Assembly: GCA_023383035.1 (NCBI GenBank)
Contig: JAHDYE010000006.1
Coordinates: 1 to 38,599, forward strand
Direction: 5' to 3'
Source of the DNA: Burkholderiaceae bacterium
GTDB lineage: Bacteria > Pseudomonadota > Gammaproteobacteria > Burkholderiales > Burkholderiaceae_E
Length of the DNA stretch: 38,599 nucleotides
Position numbers and translations under genes: made by a program. The notes beneath the pieces are model-generated. The model worked only from the letters and a program-made list of their open reading frames with translations. It was not told the origin of the DNA and ran no database searches. Of the stretch, positions 18,178 to 28,582 are shown one piece after another. Numbering within the stretch: position 1 is the first letter of the stretch; each line of letters begins with the position of its first letter.

Positions 18178-19173
18178 ATGAACACATCTTTCGTCCTCCG
18201 CAGCCTGATGCTGCCGCTGCTGTTCGCCGCCTTCCAGCAGCCAACGCCTGCCATCGCCCGATCCGCGGGGGATAGCGGCGCCTACCCCAGCAAGCCTGTC
18301 GAGCTCGTCGTACCGTTCCCCGCGGGCGGTGCCACCGATGCGATCGGCCGGGCACTGGCCAGAGCCCTGCCGAAGTACCTGCCGAATCCGCAGCCGGTGG
18401 TAGTGATCAACATCCCCGGCGCAGGCGGCGTGGTTGGAACCACGGCGGTCTACAACGCCAAGCCCGATGGTTACCGCATCGGTCTGGCCGGCTACGGGTC
18501 GTTCAACATCCAGCCGCACTACGGCAACACCGTCTACGCCCACGACGGACTGCAGCAGATCGCGCGGGTGGTGAGCTATCCGATGGTGATGTTCGTGAGG
18601 AACGACGCTCCGTGGAAGTCGTTCGAGGAGTGGCTGGCCTACGTGAAGCAGAACCCGGACCGATTCGCCTACGCGGTGGCGGGCAACGGTTCGGCCACGC
18701 ACATCGCAATGGAGAACATCAACCAGAAGGCCGGCATCAAGACCAAGGCAGTGGTGTTTCCCGGCGGCGCGGCGCAGATCACCGCGTTGCTGGGAGGTCA
18801 CGTGCACGGCGCGATCCTGGGCGTGGGCGAAGCCAAGCCCTACCTGGAGTCGGGCGACCTGCGCATCCTGTTCAACGCCGGCAGCCAGCAAGACGAATAC
18901 ACCGCCGACGCGGCGTGGCTGAAGAGAAAGGGGATCGACGTGAGCGGAGACATCAGCTTCAGCGCGATCGCGCCCAAGGGCACTCCGCCGGCCATCGTGG
19001 CGACGTTGCACGACGCACTAAGCAAGGCGCTCGAAGACCCCGAAGTGATCGAACAGTATCGCAAGCTGGGCCTGAAGCCCGCCTACGCCAGCGGCGAGAG
19101 CGTGCAGAAGGAGCTCGGTGCCAGCTTCGCCGCCAATCGAGAGGTCCTGCTGAGGATCGGGCTGCTGAAATGA
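18178..19173 (+). CDS. Bug/TctC-type tripartite tricarboxylate transporter receptor, copy 1
   Basis: A 331-residue periplasmic solute receptor. It has a signal peptide of about 28 residues (MNTSFVLRSLMLPLLFAAF, cleavage probably after a later Ala), then the family opening YPSKPVELVVPFPAGGATD. I chose the ATG at 18178 for its AGGAGG site 8 nt upstream and because the signal peptide starts there. Bug proteins capture carboxylates (tricarboxylates, amino acids, aromatic acids) and deliver them to TctAB. The stop overlaps the tctB start by 4 nt (ATGA). It is closely similar along its length to the receptor at 21183, so the operon carries two related receptors around one transporter. Confidence 0.93.
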   Translation: MNTSFVLRSLMLPLLFAAFQQPTPAIARSAGDSGAYPSKPVELVVPFPAGGATDAIGRALARALPKYLPNPQPVVVINIPGAGGVVGTTAVYNAKPDGYRIGLAGYGSFNIQPHYGNTVYAHDGLQQIARVVSYPMVMFVRNDAPWKSFEEWLAYVKQNPDRFAYAVAGNGSATHIAMENINQKAGIKTKAVVFPGGAAQITALLGGHVHGAILGVGEAKPYLESGDLRILFNAGSQQDEYTADAAWLKRKGIDVSGDISFSAIAPKGTPPAIVATLHDALSKALEDPEVIEQYRKLGLKPAYASGESVQKELGASFAANREVLLRIGLLK

Positions 19174-19622
19174 GCCTGCGAGGCAAGTTCAACTCGGATA
19201 CCTGGGGAGGCCTCGCCTTCCTGACGCTCGCACTGGTGTTCGGCTGGCAATCGTTGGGACTGTCGTACACCAGCCCCGCAGGCCCGGGGCCGCGCTTTTT
19301 CCCGATCTGGCTCAGCGGCGCGCTGGCCTGCCTGTCGCTTCTCTACATCCGGGGTTCGCTGACGGGTGAGGAGCGCTCGGCGGAAACGGCCCGGCCGCCA
19401 CGGCCGGTGCTGGCCGTAAGCGCGTGGATGCTCCTGTTCATCGTGGCCCTGCCCCATGCCGGGTTCGTGCTGACCACCACCGCTTTCCTCTTCCTGCTGC
19501 TGAGCCGGGGCTACCGGTGGAAAGTCAGCCTGCCGCTCGCCATCGCGATGGCGCTGCTGCTGTTCTGGCTGTTCCGCTTCGCGCTGCGCATCCAGTTGCC
19601 GGTGAACAGCCTGGGGTTCTGA
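19170..19622 (+). CDS. TctB-family small permease subunit
   Basis: A 150-residue membrane protein with about four hydrophobic helices and the family block GPGPRFFPIWLSGALA near residue 38. It ends in a hydrophobic pair with RIQLPVNSLGF. TctB is the poorly conserved small membrane subunit of tripartite tricarboxylate transporters. The start overlaps the receptor stop (ATGA) and the gene is followed 6 nt later by tctA, so translation is probably coupled. Confidence 0.92.
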   Translation: MSLRGKFNSDTWGGLAFLTLALVFGWQSLGLSYTSPAGPGPRFFPIWLSGALACLSLLYIRGSLTGEERSAETARPPRPVLAVSAWMLLFIVALPHAGFVLTTTAFLFLLLSRGYRWKVSLPLAIAMALLLFWLFRFALRIQLPVNSLGF

Positions 19623-19628
19623 GCGGCC

Positions 19629-21134
19629 ATGGACTCCCTCGCGCTCCTGCTCCATGGCTTCGAGCTCGCGTTCACCTGGGTGAACCTGCTGTATTGCCTC
19701 GTCGGCGTAACGGTGGGGATGCTGGTCGGCGTGCTGCCGGGGCTCGGACCGGTAACCACCACCGCGCTGCTCCTGCCGATCACCTACGGCATGGAGCCGA
19801 TCTCCGCGATCATCATGCTCACGGGCATCTTCTACGCTGCGATGTACGGCGGCACGATCACGTCCGTCCTCATCAACGTGCCGGGCGAGGCGGCATCCAT
19901 CGTCACCTGCATCGACGGCTATCGCATGGCCAGGCAAGGCCGCGCGGGTGCCGCGCTGGGCGTGGCCGCAATCGGTTCCTTCATCGGCGGGATCGTGGCG
20001 GTGCTGGCCCTGGCTTTCCTGGGGCCGACGCTGGCTCGACTGGCGCTGCGGTTCGGGCCGCCCGAATACTTCGCGCTGCTCGTGTTCGGGTTGCTGATGG
20101 TCGTGGCGCTGATCGGCAAATCGGTGGTCAAGGGGATGATCGCCGCCGTCCTCGGCCTGCTGCTGTCCATGATCGGGCTGGACCCGGTCTCCGGCGCGAT
20201 GCGCTTCACCTTCGGACAAGCGAAGCTGCTCGACGGCCTGGACTTCGTCGTGCTGGTCATGGGCCTGTACGGTGTCGCCGAGATCCTGAGTTCGATCGAG
20301 AAGCAGGTCGAGATGAGTCGTCCCGCGCGCATCCAGGGATTGTTCCCGCAGCGCGACGAGTGGAAACCGACCTTGAAGGCGATGGGACGAGGCACCGCAC
20401 TGGGCATGGTTCTGGGGCTGATCCCGGGCGCCAACACCGTCATCTCTTCGATTCTCTCGTATGCACTGGAGAAGAAGGTTGCGAAAGACCCGTCGCGTTT
20501 CGGCAATGGTGCGATCGAAGGGGTCGCCGGGCCGGAAACGGCGAACAACGCGCATGCCGGCGCCGCGCTGATTCCGCTGTTCACCCTCGGCATCCCCGGC
20601 TCGGCCGCCACGGCGGTGCTCCTCGGCGGCTTCATCATGCACGGCCTGATGCCGGGCCCGGCCCTGTTCGCCAAGAACCCCGATGTGGTCTGGGGCGTGA
20701 TCGCCAGCATGTTCATCGGCAACGCGATCCTGCTGGTGTTCAATCTGCCGCTGGCCCGCATCTGGGCCAAGCTGACGCTAGTGCCCTACAAGTTGCTGTA
20801 CCCGATCATCCTGGTGTTCATCATGATGGGCACCTACAGCGTGAACGGCAGCGTCTGGGACATGGTGGCGACGCTGGTGTTCGGCCTCTTCGGCTACTGC
20901 ATGAACAAGCTGGAGATCCCGCTGGCAGCGACCATCCTCACCTTCGTGCTCGGCAGACAGATCGAAACCTCGCTGCTGCAGTCCCTGACCCTGTCCGAAA
21001 ACGGTGCGCTCATCTTCTTCCAGCGCCCCATCTCGGCCACCTTCCTGGTCCTGGCCATCGTCGCAGTGCTGGTGAGCGCGGTCGCGCGCATCCGGCGCGC
21101 CAGGACCCTGACGTACCGCCTGGACACCCATTAG
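19629..21134 (+). CDS. TctA-family large permease subunit
   Basis: A 501-residue polytopic protein of the usual TctA length. It carries the conserved first-repeat motif GVLPGLGPVTTTALLLPITY and the second-repeat motif GLIPGANTVISSI followed by GVAGPETANNAHAGAALIP and FTLGIPGSAATAVLLGG. These proline/glycine-rich motifs are characteristic of the transport core. With TctB and a Bug receptor it forms a sodium- or proton-driven secondary uptake system in the inner membrane. The substrate is not evident from sequence, but the genes on both sides suggest an organic acid that enters CoA-linked catabolism. Confidence 0.95.
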   Translation: MDSLALLLHGFELAFTWVNLLYCLVGVTVGMLVGVLPGLGPVTTTALLLPITYGMEPISAIIMLTGIFYAAMYGGTITSVLINVPGEAASIVTCIDGYRMARQGRAGAALGVAAIGSFIGGIVAVLALAFLGPTLARLALRFGPPEYFALLVFGLLMVVALIGKSVVKGMIAAVLGLLLSMIGLDPVSGAMRFTFGQAKLLDGLDFVVLVMGLYGVAEILSSIEKQVEMSRPARIQGLFPQRDEWKPTLKAMGRGTALGMVLGLIPGANTVISSILSYALEKKVAKDPSRFGNGAIEGVAGPETANNAHAGAALIPLFTLGIPGSAATAVLLGGFIMHGLMPGPALFAKNPDVVWGVIASMFIGNAILLVFNLPLARIWAKLTLVPYKLLYPIILVFIMMGTYSVNGSVWDMVATLVFGLFGYCMNKLEIPLAATILTFVLGRQIETSLLQSLTLSENGALIFFQRPISATFLVLAIVAVLVSAVARIRRARTLTYRLDTH

Positions 21135-21182
21135 CGCCGGGCGTCCGGGCCTATCCATGAAGGTCCCACGAGGAGACACGCG

Positions 21183-22153
21183 ATGCGACAGTTGAACATC
21201 GGGCGCCGCCGGGCGCTGGTCCTGATCGGCGCGACTGCATGCCAGCCGCTGTTCGCCGCAGAGGGTTTTCCCAGCCGGCCGATCGAGCTGGTGGTGCCGT
21301 TCCCGCCGGGCGGCACCACGGATCTGATGGGTCGCGCGCTCGCACGTGCCATGGCCAGGCATCTGCCCAACAACCAGTCGGTGGTGGTGGTGAATGTCTC
21401 GGGCGCCAGCGGCATCGTCGGGATCACCAGCGTGTACAACGCCAAGCCGGACGGCTACCGGATCGGACTGGCCGGCTACACGACGTTCTCGCTGCACCCG
21501 CACTATGGGCGGACCGCCTTCACGCACGACGGACTGCAGCACCTCGGCCGGGTCGCCAATTTCTCGCAGGTGATGCTGGTGCGGAAGGACGCGCCGTGGG
21601 AGACGTTCGAGGACTGGATCGCGCACGTGAAGCGGAACCCGGACAAGTTCACCTATGGCGTACCGGGGGTCGGGTCGATCCTGCACATCACGATGGAACT
21701 GATCAACCAGAAGGCGGGCCTGAAGACCCGGGCCGTGGCGTTCAACGGCGGCGCCGAGCAGATGGCAGCGCTGCTTGGAGGCCATGTGCAGGGCGCGATC
21801 TCCGGTGTGGGCGATGCCAAGACGTACCTCGATTCGGGCGAATTGCGGATCCTGTTCAACGCCGGCACCGGCAGTGACAGTTACACGGCGAAGGCGCCGA
21901 CGGTCAAGGAGAAAGGCGTCGACGTGGCGGTCGACATCGCCTTCAGCGCTGTTGCACCGAAGGGCATTCCGCCGGATGCGCTGTCCGTGCTGCAGGAGGC
22001 CGTGCGCAAGGCGCTCGACGATCCGCAGCTGGCCGAGCAGTTCCGGAACGTGGGACTGAAACCGGGTTATGCAACACCGCAGACGGTGCAACAGGAGATC
22101 GACGCGCAGTTCGCGGCCAACCGCGAGGTGTTGCTCAAGCTGGGCCTGATCAA

Positions 22154-22157
<4 letters not shown>
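21183..22157 (+). CDS. Bug/TctC-type receptor, copy 2
   Basis: A 324-residue receptor with a short signal peptide containing consecutive arginines (IGRRRALVLIGATA), compatible with Tat or Sec export. It is then homologous end to end with the receptor at 18178: VELVVPFPAGG/IELVVPFPPGG, VYNAKPDGYRIGLAGY, and the shared end FAANREVLL. The ribosome-binding site is GAGGAG, 10 nt upstream. The stop overlaps the next gene by 4 nt. The two receptors probably arose by duplication and may widen the substrate range of the single TctAB pair. Confidence 0.93.
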
Positions 22158-23976
<1,819 letters not shown>

Positions 23977-23999
23977 TCCGAAGCGATACGCTGCGCGGC

Positions 24000-24210
24000 G
24001 GTGATGGCGCGCTTGCCCCCAGGATCTCGCCGATGCGCTGGGCGGGTACGCCGATCTCCTTCGCCAGCCTGTAGTTGCTCATGCCAAGGGGCTTGAGGAA
24101 TTCCTCCGCCAGCATCTCGCCTTCAGCTGCTCCAGTCGGTTCGCTGGCGGTGCGCGCAGGTCCTCGATACGTCGCGCCAGATCGAGCTGTTTCAACTTGC
24201 GCAGCGCCGG
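24000..24210 (-). pseudogene. HigB-HigA toxin-antitoxin remnant with internal deletion
   Basis: The segment is homologous to the intact HigBA module at 37441-38054, in the same orientation. On the minus strand, 24210-24121 encodes PALRKLKQLDLARRIEDLR and on to RLEQLK, identical to the middle of the intact HigB. From 24120 down to 24000 it encodes LAEEFLKPLGMSNYRLAKEI and IGVPAQRIGEI of HigA, in another frame. About 150 bp present in the intact module (HigB C-terminus, junction, HigA N-terminus) are missing at the 24120/24121 join, where TCGCC is common to both original flanks. The HigB N-terminus and HigA C-terminus are also gone. No functional toxin or antitoxin can be made. The homology ends right beside the LysR stop codon. 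Confidence 0.85.
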
Positions 24211-24211
24211 C

Positions 24212-25126
24212 TCATCGCGCCCGCTGCCGCGTGAACCGTCGCGCCACGCTGACGAACAGCGCCGCGAGGTCCGCGGCCGCCGGCGTCGGCCGCGCATCGG
24301 CCCAGCGGATCAGCGACAGGCTGCCGCTACGGGGGCTGATCTCCAGCGGCAGCCGTACCAGCCCGGAGCCGGCCGGCAGCGCCTCGAACACCTCGGCCGG
24401 CAGGACGCCGACCAGATCGCTGCCGGACACCAGTCGCACCAGCCCGGTCAAGGTCTCGCAGTAGACCGGGCAGCGCGGCACGGGCAGCCGCGCACGCTGG
24501 AAGGCCGTGCGCACCATCCGCGCGGAGGAGCCGCTTGCATTGGGCATCACCCATTCGGCCTGCGCCAGTGCGGCGAGCGACTCGGCCTGGGCGAGCGGAT
24601 GGCCGCGCCGGACGATGGCGACCACGGTGCTGCTGATCAGCGGCGTGACCTGGAACTCGGGGCCGAGCCCGCCCGGCAGGTTGATCACTGCCAGGTCGGG
24701 CGTGCCTTCGCGCAGGCCGACGAAACGGTCCGGGAAGGCCGGTGCGACCACATGGACGACCACGTCCGGCCAGCGAGCGCGAAAGCTGCGCATCACCTCC
24801 GGCAGCAGCACGATGGTCGCCAGGTGCGACGCCGCCACCATGATCCGCCCCTCGCGCAGGCCGCGCAGCTGGGCGATCTCCTCCGTCGCCTGGCGGATCT
24901 GGTCGCGGACGATCCGCGCGCGCGGCAGCAGCGTCGCGCCGTAGGCGGTGGGCTCGACCCCGCGCAGACTGCGCTGGAACAGCAACACGCCCAGGCTCGC
25001 CTCGAATCGACGCAGTTGCTTCGTCAGTGCCGGCTGGGTACAGCCGAGCACCCGGGCAGCAGCGGTGAGGCTGCCCGCCTCGGCCAAGGTGGCGACCAGC
25101 GAGAAGGCGGCAGGATCGAGCGACAT
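24212..25126 (-). CDS. LysR-family transcriptional regulator
   Basis: A 304-residue protein. Residues about 1-60 form the LysR winged helix (FSLVATLAEAGSLTAAARVL, then TQPALTKQLRRFEASLGVLLF). Residues about 90-295 form the periplasmic-binding-like effector domain (GRIMVAASHLATIVLLPEVM). The start at 25126 is preceded by GGAG 9 nt upstream; longer in-frame starts exist. It is divergent from the decayed cupin gene and the kynureninase-like gene, the standard position for a LysR activator, and is probably their regulator. Its 3' end abuts a HigBA remnant and may have been altered by that rearrangement. Confidence 0.9.
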   Translation of the reverse strand: MSLDPAAFSLVATLAEAGSLTAAARVLGCTQPALTKQLRRFEASLGVLLFQRSLRGVEPTAYGATLLPRARIVRDQIRQATEEIAQLRGLREGRIMVAASHLATIVLLPEVMRSFRARWPDVVVHVVAPAFPDRFVGLREGTPDLAVINLPGGLGPEFQVTPLISSTVVAIVRRGHPLAQAESLAALAQAEWVMPNASGSSARMVRTAFQRARLPVPRCPVYCETLTGLVRLVSGSDLVGVLPAEVFEALPAGSGLVRLPLEISPRSGSLSLIRWADARPTPAAADLAALFVSVARRFTRQRAR

Positions 25127-25187
25127 CGGCAGGCTCCGGATCGATGGCGGGATTTCCGCGAGGACGTCGTTTTCCCCCGCGCCTTCA

Positions 25188-25200
25188 CCATAACCTATGG
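25188..25200. promoter_or_regulatory. inverted repeat, candidate LysR-type binding site
   Basis: CCATA-ACC-TATGG is a perfect 5-3-5 dyad in the region between the LysR gene and the divergent genes. It contains the T-N-A symmetry typical of LysR recognition boxes. Its role is inferred from position only. Confidence 0.4.
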
Positions 25201-25245
25201 GAATGGACATGAGCAATTCATGGCTGTTCCAGCATGTGTGGCGGC

Positions 25246-25251
25246 TATAGT
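25246..25251 (+). promoter_or_regulatory. candidate -10 box upstream of the cupin remnant
   Basis: TATAGT lies 8 nt before the ATG at 25260, with no good -35 at the normal distance. That fits an activator-dependent promoter, but the call rests on one hexamer. Confidence 0.3.
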
Positions 25252-25259
25252 GTTCAGCC

Positions 25260-25441
25260 ATGAGCACCGACTCGCTCGAACCGGCACCGGTGGGAAAGCC
25301 GCAAGGCCCCCGGTCGAGACCGGCGACGTGATCTTCCTGCCGAGAAAGCAGCTGCATTCGCTCGAATGCGCCAGCGCCGAGCCGATACAGCTCGTCGGCG
25401 CGATCCACCCGGGCGACAACCCCGGCATCAACGACTACTGA
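25260..25441 (+). pseudogene. cupin-domain protein remnant
   Basis: An ATG at 25260 opens a frame MSTDSLEPAPVGKPQG that soon stops. In another frame, the segment ending at 25441 reads VETGDVIFLPRKQLHSLE followed by AIHPGDNPGINDY, which is the second conserved cupin motif and C-terminus (G-D-x-x-x-x-P-x-x-x-x-H). The first cupin motif, with its metal-binding histidines, is missing. The simplest reading is a small cupin gene that lost its middle section and frame. It sits between the LysR gene and the kynureninase-like gene. Confidence 0.5.
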
Positions 25442-25493
25442 CCCGTCGGCCGGCTCGTCGCCGACCCTCGAACCGCCCCGCACGGAGACCGCG

Positions 25494-26780
25494 ATGAACG
25501 CCCCCGGCCGCATGCCCTCGAACCGCCCCGACGCCGCAGCCCGGTGCGACGACCTGACTCGCGAGGACTGCGTCGCCCTCGATGCCGGCGACCCGCTGGC
25601 CGCGATGCGGGCGGCCTTCATGCCGGCGCCCGAGGGCTGGATCTGCCTGGATGCGAATTCGCTCGGGGCCTGCCCGACGGCCGCGGCCGATCGGGTGCAG
25701 GCACTGATGCAGCAGCAATGGGCCGGCCTGCGCAGCCAGGCCTGGGGCCTCCCCGAATGGCTGGAAGGGCCGCAGCGGCTCGGCGCGGCCTTCGCGCCGC
25801 TGCTCGGCGCCCGGGCCGACGAGGTCGTCGCGGCCGACAACACCACGACGATGCTGTTCAAGCTGCTCGACTACGCGCTGCGGGTCGCGCAGGCCCGCGA
25901 TTCCGCACGTCGGGTCGTCGTCTATGAGGCCGACGGCTTCCCGACCGACTGCCACGTCATCCAGGGCATGATCCGGCATGCGGACGGCCGGCTGCAGGCC
26001 CGGACCCTCCCCACCAGTGCCGACCCGCAGGCGATGGATGCCGCGCTGGATGCGGCGCTGGGGCCGGACGTGGCGGTGGTGCTGCTGACCCACGGCGACT
26101 ACCGTAGCGGCCATCGCTGGGCAATCCCGGACGTGGTCCGCCGCGTTCATGCGGCCGGCGGCCTGACGCTCTGGGACCTGTCGCATACCGCCGGCGCGGT
26201 GCCGATCGCACTCGATGCGAGCCGCGCCGACTTCGCGGTGGGCTGCGGCTACAAGTACCTGTGCGGCGGCCCCGGAGCACCGGCGCTCGCCTACATCCGC
26301 AAGGACCTGCAGGACCTGGACTGGCCGACGCTGCCCGGCTGGCTCGGGCATGCCGACCCGATGGCCTTCGCCTGCGCCTACGAACCGGCCCGCGGCATGG
26401 CGAGCCTGATCGGCGGCACGATGCCGGTGCTGCAGAACGCGGTAATGGCCGCGGCCGCCGAAGTCTGGTCCATCGTCGACCCCGCGGCCGTGTTCGCCAA
26501 GCACCGGTCGCTGTCCTCGACGCTGATCCGCCTGCTCGACGAGCGCGCCGCCCGCCATGGCGTCGAGCTGATCTCGCCCCGCGACGCCGACCGGCGCGCC
26601 GGTCACGTCGCGATCCGCTGCCCGGGCGGTGCGACCACCGCCGACGCCCTCGCCGCAGCCGGCGTGATCGCGACCCTGCGCCGGCCCGACGTGCTGCGGC
26701 TGGGCATCTCGGCGCCGACGATCCGGCACGTCGACCTCTGGGACGCCGTCTCCCGCCTGCTCGACAGCCTGCCCCACTGA
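25494..26780 (+). CDS. kynureninase-like PLP-dependent enzyme
   Basis: A 428-residue fold-type I PLP enzyme, close to the usual kynureninase length. It shows the kynureninase opening ICLDANSLGACP, the PLP-ring segment WDLSHTAGAVPI and the PLP lysine motif CGYKYLCGGPGAPAL. Kynureninases cleave kynurenine or 3-hydroxykynurenine to (hydroxy)anthranilate and alanine. Neither kynA/kynB nor other tryptophan-catabolic genes are nearby, so it may act on another 4-oxo-2-aminobutanoate-type substrate. The ribosome-binding site is GGAGA, 5-10 nt upstream. It is followed by an orphan Bug receptor 50 nt later, which suggests it acts on something taken up from outside. Confidence 0.82.
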   Translation: MNAPGRMPSNRPDAAARCDDLTREDCVALDAGDPLAAMRAAFMPAPEGWICLDANSLGACPTAAADRVQALMQQQWAGLRSQAWGLPEWLEGPQRLGAAFAPLLGARADEVVAADNTTTMLFKLLDYALRVAQARDSARRVVVYEADGFPTDCHVIQGMIRHADGRLQARTLPTSADPQAMDAALDAALGPDVAVVLLTHGDYRSGHRWAIPDVVRRVHAAGGLTLWDLSHTAGAVPIALDASRADFAVGCGYKYLCGGPGAPALAYIRKDLQDLDWPTLPGWLGHADPMAFACAYEPARGMASLIGGTMPVLQNAVMAAAAEVWSIVDPAAVFAKHRSLSSTLIRLLDERAARHGVELISPRDADRRAGHVAIRCPGGATTADALAAAGVIATLRRPDVLRLGISAPTIRHVDLWDAVSRLLDSLPH

Positions 26781-26830
26781 CCCCGCCGACCCCTTTCCGC
26801 CTTCCCCAACCCGTCGACTGGAAGCCTGCC

Positions 26831-27829
26831 ATGTCATCGAACCGCCCCGCTCCGTTGCGCCGTCTGTCCCTGCTGACCGTGGGCGCCGCCGCCCTGGCCG
26901 CGTTCGCCGCCCCGGCGCCGGTACGCGCCGCCGACTACCAGGGCCCCGTGAAGCTGCTGGTCGGCTTCCCGCCCGGCGGCGCGACCGACGTGGTCGCCCG
27001 CACGTTGGGCAACAAGCTGCGGGAGGTGCTCGGCCAGCCGATCATCGTCGAGAACAAGGGCGGCGCCGGCGGCATGATCGCCACCCAGCAGTTGAAGGCC
27101 TCGCCCGCCGACGGCTCGACGGTGATGCTGACGATCGACCACTCGCACGTGATCGTGCCGCTGACCTTCAAGGCCCCGGGCTACAACCCGGCCACCGACT
27201 TCACCGCGATCGCCGGCGTGGCGCAATACTTCAACGCGCTGGCCGTCTCGAGCACGCTGGGCGTGAAGACCATGAAGGAGTTCGGCGCCTGGCTCAAGGC
27301 CAACCCCGGCAAGGCCAACTTCGGCGTGCCGGCCGCCGGCAGCGTGCCGCAGTTCGCCAGCCTGATCGTCGGCGACGCGCTGGGCGTGAAGGCGGTGCCG
27401 GTACCCTACCGCGGCGGCGCACCGCTGGTGGCCGACCTGCTGGCCGGCCAGGTGCCCGCCGGTATCGCCAGCCTCACCGAGGTGATCGAGCACCATCGGA
27501 CCGGCAAGATGCAGGTGCTCGCCGTTTCCGGCGAGGCTCGGGCCAAGGTGGCTCCCGACGTGCCGACCTTCAAGGACCTGGGCATGAAGGGCATCGACAA
27601 GAACCCCTGGCTGGCCTTCTTCGGCCCGAAGGACATGCCCATCGCCTTCGTCGAGCGCTTCTCCAAGGCCGTGGCCAAGGTGCTGCAGGACCCGGAAGTG
27701 ATCGAGAAGCTCGCCAAGATGGGCAACGAAGTCACCTATGCGCCGCCGGCCGAATTGGAGCGCTGGGTCATGGAAGCCACCGCGCACTGGGGCCCGGTGA
27801 TCAAGGCATCCGGCTACGAACTGCAGTAG
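26831..27829 (+). CDS. Bug/TctC-type receptor, orphan copy
   Basis: A 332-residue periplasmic receptor. It has a signal peptide of about 34 residues (RRLSLLTVGAAALAAFAAP, probable cleavage after VRA), then YQGPVKLLVGFPPGGATDVV, GGAGGMIATQQL and the second-domain motif VPYRGGAPLVADLLAGQV. It is more distant from the two receptors in the catabolic operon than they are from each other. No tctA or tctB gene accompanies it, as is common for the expanded Bug families of Bordetella and relatives; it may share a distant permease or act in sensing. It probably forms a unit with the kynureninase-like gene. Confidence 0.92.
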   Translation: MSSNRPAPLRRLSLLTVGAAALAAFAAPAPVRAADYQGPVKLLVGFPPGGATDVVARTLGNKLREVLGQPIIVENKGGAGGMIATQQLKASPADGSTVMLTIDHSHVIVPLTFKAPGYNPATDFTAIAGVAQYFNALAVSSTLGVKTMKEFGAWLKANPGKANFGVPAAGSVPQFASLIVGDALGVKAVPVPYRGGAPLVADLLAGQVPAGIASLTEVIEHHRTGKMQVLAVSGEARAKVAPDVPTFKDLGMKGIDKNPWLAFFGPKDMPIAFVERFSKAVAKVLQDPEVIEKLAKMGNEVTYAPPAELERWVMEATAHWGPVIKASGYELQ

Positions 27830-27880
27830 CCCTCGGGCCGGGCATCGCGACGGACGATGACGGGCGCTTCGGCGGCGCCC

Positions 27881-27902
27881 AGCCCGGGGTTCGCCCCGGG
27901 CT
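27881..27902. terminator. GC-rich hairpin with TTCG loop after the Bug gene
   Basis: AGCCCGGGG and CCCCGGGCT form a perfect 9-bp stem around a TTCG loop, 52 bp after the stop codon. There is no T-run, so it could act as a transcript end-stabiliser or a weak terminator for the kynureninase-Bug unit. Confidence 0.5.
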
Positions 27903-28035
27903 CGCGAGCCCTTTGGCGACTCGACGCGCAGCACCGCCCGGGCGCCGTGCTCGGAGCCGATGCTGCAAGTTTCATGGCGGGCGTGTCCGAGGCAGGCGCC
28001 GCTCAGCTGGCGCGGTCAAGTTCTGCCTCGCGCGT

Positions 28036-28079
28036 CCTCGCCTTCGGCGGAGGTGGTTGCCTGCCATCAGGCACCCTCC
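28036..28079. other. two mutually exclusive hairpins
   Basis: CCTCGCC-TTC-GGCGGAGG (28036-28053) can pair internally. The same GGAGG can instead pair with CCTCC at 28075-28079 around the perfect hairpin TGCCTG-CCAT-CAGGCA (28058-28073). The layout resembles alternative RNA folding, but no gene directly downstream would explain it. Confidence 0.25.
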
Positions 28080-28173
28080 GAAAAGCGTAGGCCGCACGCA
28101 CGTCAGAGCGGCATCTCGACCCTTCCCCTCACCGCCGCGCATCCTGCGCCGCGCGCGATCGCAGCGAAGAGCG

Positions 28174-28190
28174 CCCTACTCCCACTTGAT
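28174..28190. repeat. left copy of guaA-3'-end-like direct repeat
   Basis: The 17-bp CCCTACTCCCACTTGAT matches 37084-37100 at 16 of 17 bases. After it, TTAAG (28205-28209) and ATTGA (28212-28216) recur at exactly the same distances in the right copy. Read on the minus strand, the sequence encodes TIKWE-stop, like the C-terminus of GMP synthase, a known integration site for genomic islands. The truncated end of abiEii lies at this repeat. Confidence 0.5.
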
Positions 28191-28204
28191 GGTTTCCTGT
28201 CATC

Positions 28205-28582
28205 TTAAGTTATTGAAAAAACTAAGATCTTCTTGAAACCGAACAAGAAGCCCTTGATATCGAACGCGATGCCATCGTCCAGGTCGATCGCACGGATCTC
28301 GCGGAACGTCTCGAGCATGGGTTCGGGCGCCGGATCGCCATACCCGAGCAGATCCACGTCGCGGGTGGGGCGGTGCGGATCCTCGAACCATGTCGTTATC
28401 AGCATCGCGCCCTTGAGCACGAAGCGGTCGCGGTGCGATGAGACGCTGAGCCGATGCAGCAGGCGCTCGATGGCGTAGCGCGTCAGCAGAAGGTCGAACT
28501 GTTGGCCCTTCTGCTTCGCCAGATTGAGCAGGCGTGCTCGAACCGACGCACCGATGTCGCGGCGCTTCTTCGGCTCAGGCAT
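28205..28582 (-). pseudogene. AbiEii-type nucleotidyltransferase toxin, C-terminally truncated
   Basis: The 125-residue frame begins as a normal AbiEii/AbiGii toxin: RLLNLAKQKGQQFDLLLTRY, then FVLKGAMLITTWFEDP and RPTRDVDLLGYGD, the nucleotidyltransferase GG/KG and DxD motifs. After DDGIAFDIKGF the family resemblance is lost and the frame ends KKILVFSIT. Intact AbiEii proteins are about 250-300 residues, so more than half is missing, including later catalytic motifs. The truncation lies at the left guaA-like repeat, so the toxin was probably cut off by the recombination that formed this boundary. Its start overlaps the AbiEi stop by 8 nt, the normal abiE operon order. Toxicity is not expected. 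Confidence 0.8.

Larger units (their letters stand above)
27830..28204. other. gene-free stretch with strong hairpins
   Basis: No supportable coding sequence was seen. It contains the hairpin at 27881-27902, the paired hairpins at 28036-28079 and the left guaA-3'-end-like repeat at 28174-28190, all listed separately. Base composition becomes more AT-rich from about 28190. Confidence 0.5.

Noticed and set aside
28028-28085. Possible integron attC site
   Set aside because: The GTTRRRY and RYYYAAC ends required for attC are absent.
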